Shown piece after piece: positions 35,121 through 43,766 of a stretch of DNA of 45,600 bases (positions are counted from its first letter, which is position 1; every line of letters starts with the position of its first letter). The position numbers and the translations under genes are program-made. Under the pieces are notes generated by a model. It worked only from the letters and a program-made list of their open reading frames with translations, was not told the origin of the DNA and searched no databases. This stretch comes from Vulcaniibacterium tengchongense. GTDB taxonomy: Bacteria; Pseudomonadota; Gammaproteobacteria; Xanthomonadales; Xanthomonadaceae. Location: contig NZ_RKQN01000003.1 of NCBI RefSeq assembly GCF_003814555.1, positions 1 to 45,600 on the forward strand, read 5' to 3'.

Positions 35121-36394
35121 GGGGTGTCTCCTTGTTCAATGGACGGGCCGGCCGAAACGAACGGCTGCCCGGTCAGGCGCTGGATCTCGAGCAGTGCCGA
35201 GTGGGCCTCGAGTGCAGCTTCGAGTTGGTCGCGGAGGGCGGCCGTGCGCTCGGCTTGCAGCTGCGCCCACTCCAGATAGCTCGCCGCGCCTGCGCGGTAG
35301 GCGCGCTCGGCAGCCGCCTCGGCGCGCGAGAGCCTCGGGATCACGTCGCTCCCCAAGCGGCGCACTTCGAGCTGTGCGGTGAGAAACCGTCCATGCGCTT
35401 CGGCGAGGGTGGAATACAGCGACAGGCTCTTGACCTCGCGCTCGAGGCCGAGCAGTGCCAGCTCCGCTTCCGCAGCCCGAATTTCCGGCTGCGCCCTCAC
35501 CTTGGTGCCCAGCGGCATCGATACGCTGACGACCAACCCGAAGTCGTCGGTCGCCTGCAAACGCCGGACGCCGACCTGCCAGTCCAGGTCGGGAGTGGCA
35601 GCGGTTCGCGCGAGCTGGAGGCGAGCCTCTCGAATGCGCTGCTCGCCGGCGAACTGGGCAAGCTCGGGTGTCTTGGCGAGCCAGGAGGCGAGCTCGTCGA
35701 ACGAGGCGATCTTCGGCAGCGCCAACGGGTTGATGGGCACGACGTCGAAGCTCGGTGCGCGCTCGCCCCAGAGGGTCGCCAGATGCTGTCGGGCCGCCCG
35801 TGCCTGCTGCACCGCGCGCGCCTGATCGAGTTCCGCACGCGCGAGCGCGGCCTCTGCAGTCAGCACGACCGATTCCGGCGATGCCCCGGCCTGAAGGCGT
35901 TGCCGAGCGCCGGCCACCGCGCGTTTGCGCTGCGCGATATCCAGGCGCGCGATCTCCGCGCGCTTCTCGGCCGCTACGACCGCCAGGTAGCGGCGAGCCA
36001 CCTCGGCGAGCAGGTCCAGGCGACGGGCTTCACGCTCCACTGCAAGTACATCGATGCGGCTCTGCGCCAGCGCGCGGCGGGCGTCGAGCTTGCCGCCCCG
36101 CTCCAGCACAGAGGCCAGGCTCAAGGTGATCTCGGCGCCCTGCAGGCCGCTGGCCTCGCCGGTGCCGAGTACGTTCTCGGCTTCGATGCCAACGACCAGA
36201 GGCGGCTTGAAGGCCGCGCGGTCCAGCTCGGTCGTCAGAACATCCCGGCGTCCGCCAAAGAGCCTGAGTTCCGGATGGGTCTGCTCGACACGGCGGAACG
36301 CGTCGTCGAGGGTCAAACTTTCCGCCGCATGGGCAGCGGATGCAGCCAGCACGGCCGCACACAAGGCGGCGCGAGCCGCCAGTCGAATCGACAT
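35117..36394 (-). CDS. czcC: CzcC-type outer membrane efflux channel (TolC family)
   Basis: 425 aa from ATG 36394. Signal peptide MSIRLAARAALCAAVLAASA with cleavage after AHA near residue 23. Two long coiled-coil repeats (LTLDDAFRRVEQTHPELRLF; REARLQLARTAATPDLDWQV; ERAYRAGAASYLEWAQLQAE) fit the OEP/TolC family. The open frame extends upstream, but the start is set by the signal peptide. Its leader holds a 19-bp tandem duplication that repeats a weak GGAA binding site. Confidence 0.92.
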
Positions 36395-36398
36395 GATG

Positions 36399-36436
36399 GA
36401 AATTCCGAATGCAGGTTGAAATTCCGAATGCAGGTT
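36399..36436. repeat. exact 19-bp tandem duplication before czcC
   Basis: GAAATTCCGAATGCAGGTT occurs twice in a row (36399-36417 and 36418-36436), ending 4 bases before the czcC start codon on the minus strand. Each unit brings a GGAATTTC stretch that could bind the ribosome. A slippage-type duplication that may tune czcC translation. Confidence 0.9.
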
Positions 36437-36462
36437 GAGGGTCTGGCGGTGCCGGGTGGCAC

Positions 36463-36840
36463 TCAACTGACGATTGGGGGTCGAAACGGTGCCGGCCATC
36501 GCCCAGCCGTTGGGGGCTGTGCAATATCGAGTCGGGGCACAGCTTGGGCCGGAATCATCTGCGGGACTGCGATCTCGGCCGTCGCCATCGCGGCGATGTG
36601 ACCGCAGCAATGCGCGATATGGTGGACGAGCTGGAGCGCATCGGAGTCGTCCGTCGCTGCGGCGAGGCTCGAGCGTCCATCCAGCGAGCCGGAGGAGATC
36701 GCTTCGGCGTGCCGGGTGGACATCAGCTCGTGCAGCTCGCCCATGGCACCAATGACCAGCTGGACGAGCAGGCCCAGGACAAGGCCGGCCGTCATCAGCC
36801 ACCTCACCCAGAAAGCCGGCACTCGTCTCGAACGGATCAC
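36463..36840 (-). CDS. small His/Cys-containing membrane protein in czc operon
   Basis: 125 aa from GTG 36840, chosen because AGGAGG lies 9 bases before it and the GTGA overlaps the CDF stop. One N-terminal transmembrane or signal-anchor helix (RWLMTAGLVLGLLVQLVIGA), then a probably periplasmic part with LVHHIAHCCGHIAAM and a GELHELMSTRHAE motif. The His/Cys cluster suggests metal binding. It sits where czcI-like small proteins occur in czc operons. Not assigned to a family. Confidence 0.7.
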   Translation of the reverse strand: MIRSRRVPAFWVRWLMTAGLVLGLLVQLVIGAMGELHELMSTRHAEAISSGSLDGRSSLAAATDDSDALQLVHHIAHCCGHIAAMATAEIAVPQMIPAQAVPRLDIAQPPTAGRWPAPFRPPIVS

Positions 36841-37454
36841 TCGGGGGTACCTCCTGCGTTGTGGCGAGCCTCGCGCGCCTCGCGGAGGATCTCGACCGCT
36901 TCCTTGACCACGTAGAGGCCGATCAGCGTTCCGATCACAAAGTCCGGGTACGGTGACCCCAGCCACAGCACCAGCACGCCCGCGAGAATGACGCCGACGT
37001 TGGCGACCATGTCGGCGCGGGTGAAGATCCAGGTCGCCCGCAGATGCACTTCAGCCGACTTGAGCGGCGCGAGCATGCGAAGGACCGCCATGTTGACGAT
37101 GAGGGAAAGGATGGCGGTGCCGATCATCCAGCCACTGGCGGGCTCGGCGCCGTAGATCACCCGTCGCCCCACCTCGAACAGCACGCCGAGACCGAGGAGC
37201 AGCAGCGCAGCGCCGCTGAGCATGGCGGCATTGGCCTTGAAACTCGCGGCGCGGCCGATGGCGACCAGGCCGATGGCGTAGGCCGTGGCGTCCGACAGCA
37301 TGTCGAGCGCATCGGCGAGCAGGCCTGTGGACTGGCCGATCCAGCCTGCGATGCCGCCGACGACGGCCATCGTCGCATTGAGGGCAAGCGCGATTGTCAG
37401 GATCTTGCGCTCCTGAGCATTTTTCGCTTCGTGGTGGCAGCCGCAGTCACTCAT
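36837..37454 (-). CDS. CDF-family-like cation transporter (CzcD-like)
   Basis: 205 aa, six membrane helices. N-terminal CGCHH could bind metal. Second helix LLADALDMLSDATAYAIGLV carries the DxxxD cation site (D in DMLSD). The equivalent fifth-helix pattern is FTRADMVANVGVILAG, where the usual His position is Phe while Asp is kept. It lacks the ~80-residue C-terminal cytoplasmic domain of standard CDF proteins, ending shortly after the sixth helix. Exports divalent metal from cytoplasm to periplasm. Overlaps its neighbours by 4 bases. Confidence 0.85.
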   Translation of the reverse strand: MSDCGCHHEAKNAQERKILTIALALNATMAVVGGIAGWIGQSTGLLADALDMLSDATAYAIGLVAIGRAASFKANAAMLSGAALLLLGLGVLFEVGRRVIYGAEPASGWMIGTAILSLIVNMAVLRMLAPLKSAEVHLRATWIFTRADMVANVGVILAGVLVLWLGSPYPDFVIGTLIGLYVVKEAVEILREAREARHNAGGTPE

Positions 37455-38659
37455 CGGTAGGGTTCCAGAAACGGACGGAGTTCATCGGCAACCGGCATCG
37501 AGCGCAGCGCACCCACGCGTGCACCACCGGTATTGCCGCGGGGCATCCATAGCCAGGTAAACAGCAAGGACGCGGGAATTCGAACGAGCTGACCGGCCGC
37601 CTCGCGCCAGTCACGGGCGCTGATCGCCCATCTCAGGAATGCGATGTGACTGCAGACGTGCCGGATCGTGTGCGTCTGCGCCAGCACGTGGGCCCGCTCG
37701 AACGCCGCGTACGCGCCTTTCAAATCACCTGCGTATAGCGCCGAATACCCTGCCGACAGGTGCTGGGCGAAGGCCAAAATCCCAGCGGCAGTTTCGCGAT
37801 GACGGGCGTGCTGCCGGAATGGCCAGGTGAGCTGGCCCCGGTAGTCGAGTGGAAGCTTCTCTTCGCGCAGCCCCACGTCGCCCGCCCGCAGGGCTTCCGG
37901 TCGGCCCAGGTACGTTCCACACAAGCGGTCCCAGATCATGAAGAACTCGCCAAAGTTCACCTGGGCATTTTCGTACTCGCGCTTGTGATGCCATCGATGC
38001 ACTTCGGCCACCCCAAGCCAACGTCGCAGGGGGCCGACGCGATAGTCGAGGTTCGCGTGCTGGAACGCGAGCTGGACGCTGAGCAGGGCGAGCCATGCAC
38101 TCAGCACGTGAGACGGCGCGCCGAGCAGCACCGCGACCGCCAGGCCAGGGCCCGCCATCAGCAACGCACTCAGCGGATGACGCCGCTCGCCGTTGAGCCA
38201 GTAGAGACGTTCGGCACCGTGGTGTACCGCATGCAGCCGCCACGCCCAGGCGTACCGATGGCTCAGTCGGTGCATCGTATAGAGGCCTGCATCCACAATC
38301 AGCCCGGCCAGCAGCAGCTGCATCGCGCCAGGCCACTGGTGGGGCCACCCGCCGTCGATAGGCAGGAACTGGCGCAGCGCATGGAGAAGCACGCCGGCCA
38401 GCGCAAGCAGACCGAAGTTGACGACGCCATGCACCACATCAGCATTCAGGTCGCCATGGTCCCTCTGCCACTCGGGCTCGTAAGGGGAGAGCCTTTCCAG
38501 CAAGGCCACGGCCGTGACACCAACGGATGCGATCAAGGCAAGCGCGGGCCACGCGGGCAGGGCGCTGCTGGCCACGGCTACGGCCGCGACTGCCGCCGGC
38601 AGCATGACCACGGGATAGCTCCCATAACGAATCACCACCTGGCGAAGTGCTGCACTCAT
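37451..38659 (-). CDS. sterol desaturase/fatty acid hydroxylase family protein
   Basis: 402 aa integral membrane protein. The diiron His boxes are HRLSHR, HAVHHGAERL and HRWHHKREYE, followed by NFGEFFMIWDRLCGTYLG, all hallmarks of the family. The C-terminal ~110 residues are an extra soluble domain. Substrate unknown; bacterial members modify lipids. Being translationally coupled on both sides inside a metal-efflux operon, it may adapt the membrane or use the iron handled by the upstream permease. Confidence 0.88.
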   Translation of the reverse strand: MSAALRQVVIRYGSYPVVMLPAAVAAVAVASSALPAWPALALIASVGVTAVALLERLSPYEPEWQRDHGDLNADVVHGVVNFGLLALAGVLLHALRQFLPIDGGWPHQWPGAMQLLLAGLIVDAGLYTMHRLSHRYAWAWRLHAVHHGAERLYWLNGERRHPLSALLMAGPGLAVAVLLGAPSHVLSAWLALLSVQLAFQHANLDYRVGPLRRWLGVAEVHRWHHKREYENAQVNFGEFFMIWDRLCGTYLGRPEALRAGDVGLREEKLPLDYRGQLTWPFRQHARHRETAAGILAFAQHLSAGYSALYAGDLKGAYAAFERAHVLAQTHTIRHVCSHIAFLRWAISARDWREAAGQLVRIPASLLFTWLWMPRGNTGGARVGALRSMPVADELRPFLEPYR

Positions 38660-40632
38660 GCATTACCTCTCGGACGTTCGTGCGCGGAAGGCATGGCCTT
38701 TGCGCCACGCGCATTGGCGACGAAGCCGAGGACGGCGATCGCCGCGACGGCGATCTGGGCGAGGATCGACTGCCACGTCGGGTAAAGGCCCAGCCACTCG
38801 ATCTGTGGCACGGCAGCCAAGGCCTGGCTGATCCAGCCGGCTTCCTGCAGCGCCGCCACGCCCTTGCCCACAAGCACCACGGCAAGGACGGCGATCAGGA
38901 TCGAGCTGAAGCGGAAGAACTGGCCGATCGGCAAGCGCGTTCCCAGTCGCAGCAGCGCGAATGCGATGACGGCCAGGACGGCCAGGCCCAAGCCCAGCCC
39001 GGCGAGGATCGCGGAGCTGTCCTGTTCGTTCCACATCGCGGCGTAGAACAGGATGGTCTCGAAGACCTCGCGGTACACGGCGACGAACGACAGCACGAAC
39101 AGGAAGGTCGCGGAACGACGTGTGAGCGCTGCGGACATCTTTTCCTGCAGGTACTGCTGCCAGCGGCCGGCCATGCTCTTCTGGTGCATCCAGATCCCGA
39201 CGCTGAGCAGGGCGATCGCCGCGAACAGTGCCGACAGCCCTTCGGTGGCCTCCCGCTCCGCGCCACTGATGCTGACTGCATACGTCGCGATAGCCCACGT
39301 TACGCCGCCCGCCAGCAGCGCACCGATCCATCCGGCATGCACGTACGGCAGCACATCCCTGCGCTCGGCCTTGCGTAGGAAGGCGATCATGCCGATGACG
39401 ATCAACAGCGCCTCAACCCCTTCGCGCAAGAGGATGGTGAAGCTGCCCAGGAACGCTGCGGTGGTGCTATTGCTCCGGTCGGCAAGCGCCGACTCGCTGC
39501 GGTCCAGCAGCTGTCCGACCGCTGCGGCCTGAGCTTCGACGGCGGAGGTCGGTGCGCCCTCGCCGATCCTGGCGCGAAGGGTTGCCATGGCGGACTCGAT
39601 CTGTCGCAGAAGCTTGCGGTCCCGCGATCCGAGCTGCGGCTCGACAGGCTCGACACCGTCGAGATACGCGGACAAGGCCAGTGCCGACGCCTGCCCCCGG
39701 TCACCCGACCGGTAGGCCGCAACGCTCTGCTGCAGGCGCTGACGGGCCAGCGCTAGAGATGCATTGCTGTTGACTGGCGAGGAGGCGGCCACGGCACTCG
39801 GCTCACCACGCAGATAGGCGATGATCGCGCGCGCCCTGTCCGCTCCCAGCGTCTTCGAAAGGTCAGCTTCAGTGGCACCCGATAACGCAGCCAGGTCGGG
39901 AAATACGCGACGCACCTGATCGTCGTCTGCCCAGATCGCCGCACCCTGTTCCCGGGCCGCCGCGTCGTACGCGAGTCCGCCGGTGTAGTAGGCCAAGGCC
40001 CATCGATCATCGTTTGACAGATGGGCGTAGCTCATCATCGCGGTGCCCGGCAGTCCTTGCGAAATGACCTGGTAGAGCGACAGCGGGCTGCGGTGCTTTG
40101 CACGGTCGGCGTCGGTGAAGGCGATCGGGGGCGGATCCATGCCGGCGGCAGCGGGACCATCGCCTCGGCCGGTCGCGCCATGGCACGCGGTGCACTGCTG
40201 GGCGTACAGGGCCGCGCCCCGCGCCAGATCGGGGACAGCCGCGGGCGCGGCCTCGATCTTGTAGACGGTCAGGAGCTCGGACGCCAAGGCCCCTGCGCTG
40301 CGGGCGATCTGCTCTGCGTCAGCGCGCTCGGCCACCAGCCCTTCCAGTTGCTTGGCCTTCGCAAGGCGCGCCGCGTGCCCCGCGCCCGGCGGTAATGCGG
40401 CCAGCTTCGCGCTGACGGATGCGGTGAACTCCCGCATCTCCGCGTATTCGCCCGCGTCGACCACCTCACCGTTCTGGATCGCCGCGGGGTAGTCGACCGC
40501 GATGTAGTCGAGCAGCTGCCATGCCTGCCGCGCCTCGGCCGCCGGGTCGGCCGCGCGTGCCGAACAAGCGGACGCCAGCCCCACCACGGCAAGGAGGACG
40601 GACAGTACGCAGCGCCAGGCAATCGGGAACAT
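38656..40632 (-). CDS. FTR1-family permease with cytochrome c domain (PbrT-like)
   Basis: 658 aa. Signal peptide (cut after ARA, about residue 27), a helical region, a c-type haem site CTACH (C147, C150, H151) with MMSYAHL as possible Met ligand, then a seven-helix FTR1 domain. Two iron-site motifs are visible: LLREGVEALLIV and VYREVFETILF. FTR1 proteins take up iron; PbrT of the Cupriavidus lead operon has this make-up and is linked to Pb(II) uptake. First gene of the operon, 23 bases downstream of the -10 box at 40661. Confidence 0.9.
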   Translation of the reverse strand: MFPIAWRCVLSVLLAVVGLASACSARAADPAAEARQAWQLLDYIAVDYPAAIQNGEVVDAGEYAEMREFTASVSAKLAALPPGAGHAARLAKAKQLEGLVAERADAEQIARSAGALASELLTVYKIEAAPAAVPDLARGAALYAQQCTACHGATGRGDGPAAAGMDPPPIAFTDADRAKHRSPLSLYQVISQGLPGTAMMSYAHLSNDDRWALAYYTGGLAYDAAAREQGAAIWADDDQVRRVFPDLAALSGATEADLSKTLGADRARAIIAYLRGEPSAVAASSPVNSNASLALARQRLQQSVAAYRSGDRGQASALALSAYLDGVEPVEPQLGSRDRKLLRQIESAMATLRARIGEGAPTSAVEAQAAAVGQLLDRSESALADRSNSTTAAFLGSFTILLREGVEALLIVIGMIAFLRKAERRDVLPYVHAGWIGALLAGGVTWAIATYAVSISGAEREATEGLSALFAAIALLSVGIWMHQKSMAGRWQQYLQEKMSAALTRRSATFLFVLSFVAVYREVFETILFYAAMWNEQDSSAILAGLGLGLAVLAVIAFALLRLGTRLPIGQFFRFSSILIAVLAVVLVGKGVAALQEAGWISQALAAVPQIEWLGLYPTWQSILAQIAVAAIAVLGFVANARGAKAMPSAHERPRGNA

Positions 40633-40660
40633 CGACTTTTCACGCTTCGACGGAGCCGGT

Positions 40661-40691
40661 ATCGTAGAGTCCGTAGCGACTACAGAGTCAA
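40661..40691 (-). promoter_or_regulatory. MerR-type metal promoter of the czc/FTR1 operon
   Basis: On the minus strand TTGACT (-35) and TACGAT (-10) are separated by 19 bases, the long spacer of MerR-activated promoters. The spacer holds an imperfect dyad (ACTCTGTAG / CTACGGACT, 7 of 9). The arrangement closely follows CadR, PbrR and ZntR operators. It lies between the divergent regulator and FTR1 genes. Confidence 0.85.
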
Positions 40692-40702
40692 GGGATCCGA
40701 GC

Positions 40703-41113
40703 GTGAAGATCAGCGAAGCCTCCCAGGCAAGCGGCTGCCACCTGGAAACGATCCGGTACTACGAGCGGATCGGCCTCATGCCGTCGCCAACCCGGACGGG
40801 CAGCGGGTACCGGTCGTATTCGGAGCAGGACGTGGAACGTCTGCGCTTCATTACCCGGGGTCGGGATCTGGGCTTCAGCCTGGACGAGATCCGAAGCCTG
40901 ATGCGGCTGGACCAGGACGGCGACCTGGCGTGCGAGGACGTCACCCGCCTCGCGCAGCAGCACCTGATCGACGTCCAGGAACGCATTCGCGACCTGCAGC
41001 GCGTGGCGCGCGAGCTGGAGCGCACCATCCGCAGCTGCGGTGGCGGCGTTAGGGCCCAGTGCGCCATCCTCAACGCCCTCAAGCACTCTCCTGCCCCGGG
41101 CGAGGCGGCGTGA
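40703..41113 (+). CDS. MerR-family metal regulator (CadR/PbrR/ZntR-like)
   Basis: 136 aa from GTG 40703. N-terminal winged helix MKISEASQASGCHLETIRYY, ERIGLMPSPTRTGSGYRSYS, long dimer helix, and C-terminal metal loop. Cys77, Cys112 and Cys120 match the CadR/PbrR/ZntR metal-binding set (Cd, Pb, Zn); Cys12 is additional. No His-rich tail, unlike CadR. The gene is 11 bases from the -35 box of the divergent operon, so it should activate that promoter and repress itself. Its stop overlaps the nadE fragment start. Confidence 0.93.
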   Translation: MKISEASQASGCHLETIRYYERIGLMPSPTRTGSGYRSYSEQDVERLRFITRGRDLGFSLDEIRSLMRLDQDGDLACEDVTRLAQQHLIDVQERIRDLQRVARELERTIRSCGGGVRAQCAILNALKHSPAPGEAA

Positions 41114-41403
41114 TGCGCATCGCCCTGGCCCAGTACGACTTCCCGGTCGGAGACATCACCGGCAACGTCAGGCGCATCCAGACGCTCATCGAGCAGGCGC
41201 GCGACGCACACGGGGCTGACCTGATCGTCTTCCCCGAACTCTGCGTCAGCGGCTATTCGCCGGAGGACCTGCTGTTTCGCCCCCAGTTCCTCGCGGAGTG
41301 CGACACGGCCGTGCGGGCCATTGCGCATTCGACGCAGGGCATCGTCGCGGTCGTCGGTTGGCCAGAGGCGGCGGGAAGCGTGGTCTACAACGCTGGGGCC
41401 TGA
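41113..41403 (+). pseudogene. nadE: NAD+ synthetase (nadE), N-terminal fragment
   Basis: ATG 41113 overlaps the regulator stop by one base, so the genes were translationally coupled. Only the first 94-96 residues of the glutaminase (nitrilase-like) domain remain: MRIALAQYDFPVGDITGNVR, and the catalytic Glu of VFPELCVSGY. It ends in VVYNA as IS5-type sequence begins near 41396. Full NadE of this type is about 540 aa, so the amidase remnant must be inactive. Confidence 0.85.
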
Positions 41404-42231
41404 TGTCGGACGAGCATTTCTCGGTCGACGGCACGCTGCTGCAGGCGTGGGCCTCGCACAAGAGCTTCCGTCCCAAGGATGGGACGCCGAAGGACCCACC
41501 GGGTGGTGGGCATCGCAACGCCCAGCCTGATTTCAAGGGTCAGAAGCGTCGCAACGAAACGCACGAATCGGCCAGCGATCCGGACGCCAGGCTTTACCGC
41601 AAGGGCAATACCGGGGCGCAGCTGAGCTACCAGGCCCATGTGCTCATGGAGCATCGCAGCGGCCTGGTGCGTGCAGCGTGTGTCACGCAGGCCAGCGGCC
41701 ATGGTGAGCGTGACGCGGCGTTGGCGATGCTTGGTTCGCTGCGCGGCCGACGACGGCGCACGCTGGCCGCGGACAAGGGGTACGACACGGCGGACTTCGT
41801 CGCGGGCTGTCGGGCCATGGGTATCACCCCGCACGTTGCGCAGAACACCTCGCACCGCCGCAGCGCCATCGATGGCCGCACTACCCGACACGCCGGGTAT
41901 GCGATCAGCCTGCGGACGCGCGCCTGGATCGAAACGCACTTCGGATGGCTCAAGGCGGCTGCCGGAATGCGTCAGGTCAAGCAGCGCGGCCTTACGAAGG
42001 TCGAGGCGCTGTTTCAGCTGGCGATGGCGGCGAGCAACCTCGTCCGCCTGCCGAAGCTGATCGCCGCGGGGGGCGCGTGATGGCGGCCCCGGCGGGGAAG
42101 GTGCGCCTGGAAGTCCGAAAGCGGGCTTGTTTCAGAGCGCGGGACGCGCTTGCGGAGCGCTTGAGCAGCGAGAAATCCGCGCTGCCGACCGAGTCGGGGG
42201 CTTCGCCGGGTCGAATTTCAACAGGCTGCTA
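41397..42231 (+). mobile_element. IS5-family element remnant (left end deleted)
   Basis: Contains the 3' two thirds of an IS5-type transposase and a right end that finishes TTCAACAGGCTGCTAG, a typical inward-oriented IS terminus. The left end is missing: transposase sequence starts directly at the nadE break. No target duplication can be checked. The right tip touches the lpd stop codon. Confidence 0.75.
41403..42080 (+). pseudogene. IS5-family transposase, N-terminus missing
   Basis: From ATG 41403 (225 aa) the protein reads MSDEHFSVDGTLLQAWASHK, with the first catalytic Asp in SVDGTLL, the second in LAADKGYDTADF, and the third-motif Glu in RAWIETHFGWLKAA. About the first 110-130 residues of the family are absent, so it is not expected to move. 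The frame stays open upstream into nadE antisense-like sequence, which is not coding. Confidence 0.85.
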
Positions 42232-43635
42232 GATGTGCAGGGCCCAGCCGTTCACCGCCATCGCAGCTTCCTTCAGGGCCTCCGGGAGCGTGGGATGGGC
42301 GTGGCAGCTGCGCGCCACGTCGTCCGCCGATCCGCTGAACTCCATCGCGACGACGGCCTCATGGATGAGCGAGCCCGCCTCCGGGCCCACGATGTGTACG
42401 CCAAGAATGCGGTCCGTCTCCGCGTGCGCCAGCACCTTGGCGAGCCCATAGGTCTGCGCCTTGGCACGTGCACGCGCGCTGGCGCTGAAGGGGAATCGCC
42501 CCACCTTGTATGGGATGCCTGCAGCCTTGAGCTGCTCCTCCGTCTGACCGACCGAGCCCACCTCGGGTGCCGTGTAGATCACGGCCGGGATCGTCCCGTA
42601 GTTCACATGCCCCGGCAGTCCCGCCAGCTGCTCGATCAACGCAACACCCTCTTCGCTCGCCTTGTGCGCGAGCATCGCGCCACCGATGACATCGCCGATC
42701 GCGTAGATCCCTTCGACATTCGTGCGCCAGTGGTCGTCGACCTTGATGAAGCCCTTCGCGTCGCGCTCCACGCCGAGCTGTTCCAGGTTCAGTCCCTCGG
42801 TGAAGGGCCGACGCCCGATGGAGACCAGCACCCGATCAGCGTGGATCCGATCCTGAGCACCGCCGTTGGCCGGTTCGATCAAGAGCTCAACACCGTCACC
42901 GTTCACTGCCGCGCCGACGACTTTCTGGGAGAGGCGGAACTCGAAGCCCTGCGACTTCAGCGCCTTGTGCAGCACCGTCGCTGCTTCGACGTCCATTCCT
43001 GGTGTGATGCGGTCAAGGTATTCGACCACGGTGACTCGAGCACCCAGTCGACGCCACACCGAGCCGAGTTCGAGGCCGACGTAGCCCGCACCGATGACCA
43101 CGAGGTGCGCAGGCACCTCCGGGAACGAAAGCGCGCCTGTCGACGATACGATCCGATCCTCATCGACCTCGACGCCGCGCAGCGGCGTGCTGTCCGATCC
43201 GGTCGCGATGATGATCCAGCGGCCTGAAAGCTCTTGAGTGTGCCCGGCATCGTCCGTGACTTCGACGCGCCCTGGCGCTGCGATCCGGCCACTACCCTGC
43301 AGGCGCGTTACGCCGTGCTTCTTGAAGAGGAAGTCGATGCCGTTGCCCAGGCCGGCGACGACATCATCCTTGTGAGCCAGCAACCGGGGCAGGTTGACCC
43401 GCAACCCATCGAACTCGACCCCGTGCACCGCGAATTCGCTCGAGGCCGCGTGGAAGCGCTCGGATGACTCGAGCAGGGCCTTGGACGGAATGCAGCCAAT
43501 GTTGAGGCATGTCCCACCCAGGCGCCGGCGACGTTCGATGCAAGCGACTTTGAGACCCAGCTGCGCGCCACGAATCGCGGCCGGATAGCCGCCTGGTCCA
43601 CCGCCAATGATGATGACGTCGTATGTCTCGGCCAT
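42229..43635 (-). CDS. lpdA: dihydrolipoyl dehydrogenase
   Basis: 468 aa. FAD-binding IIIGGGPGGYPAA, redox disulfide GGTCLNIGCIPSK (C43, C48), NAD-binding VIGAGYVGLELGSVWRRLG, second FAD motif GIYAIGDV, and the active-site HAHPTLPEALKEAA. This fits Lpd rather than mercuric reductase: it has no C-terminal Cys pair and no N-terminal metal domain. Its stop TAG lies at the tip of the IS5 remnant, so the last residues may be altered. It stands alone behind a MerR-type 19-bp-spacer promoter. Confidence 0.93.
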   Translation of the reverse strand: MAETYDVIIIGGGPGGYPAAIRGAQLGLKVACIERRRRLGGTCLNIGCIPSKALLESSERFHAASSEFAVHGVEFDGLRVNLPRLLAHKDDVVAGLGNGIDFLFKKHGVTRLQGSGRIAAPGRVEVTDDAGHTQELSGRWIIIATGSDSTPLRGVEVDEDRIVSSTGALSFPEVPAHLVVIGAGYVGLELGSVWRRLGARVTVVEYLDRITPGMDVEAATVLHKALKSQGFEFRLSQKVVGAAVNGDGVELLIEPANGGAQDRIHADRVLVSIGRRPFTEGLNLEQLGVERDAKGFIKVDDHWRTNVEGIYAIGDVIGGAMLAHKASEEGVALIEQLAGLPGHVNYGTIPAVIYTAPEVGSVGQTEEQLKAAGIPYKVGRFPFSASARARAKAQTYGLAKVLAHAETDRILGVHIVGPEAGSLIHEAVVAMEFSGSADDVARSCHAHPTLPEALKEAAMAVNGWALHI

Positions 43636-43662
43636 GCTGAAGCTCCCGGGGACAGGCGACCA

Positions 43663-43693
43663 ATACTAGAGTCTGGAGCTACTACAGGGTCAA
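43663..43693 (-). promoter_or_regulatory. second MerR-type metal promoter, before lpd
   Basis: TTGACC (-35, minus strand, 43688-43693), a 19-base spacer, TAGTAT (-10, 43663-43668). The spacer begins CTGTAG and ends GACTC, exactly as at the czc operon promoter. The two elements agree at most positions, so the same regulator (40703) likely controls both. The lpd start codon lies 28 bases downstream of the -10. Confidence 0.8.
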
Positions 43694-43766
43694 GCCCGGA
43701 TCGTGACCCAGCATTGAAGTCGTCCTGCCAGCGCCCGGTCGACTCACCTCATGCAGTGGCACACGC

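Noticed and set aside
42229-43635. Mercuric reductase
   Set aside because: Location in a metal island suggests it, but the protein lacks the C-terminal Cys pair and N-terminal metal domain and has the Lpd active site.
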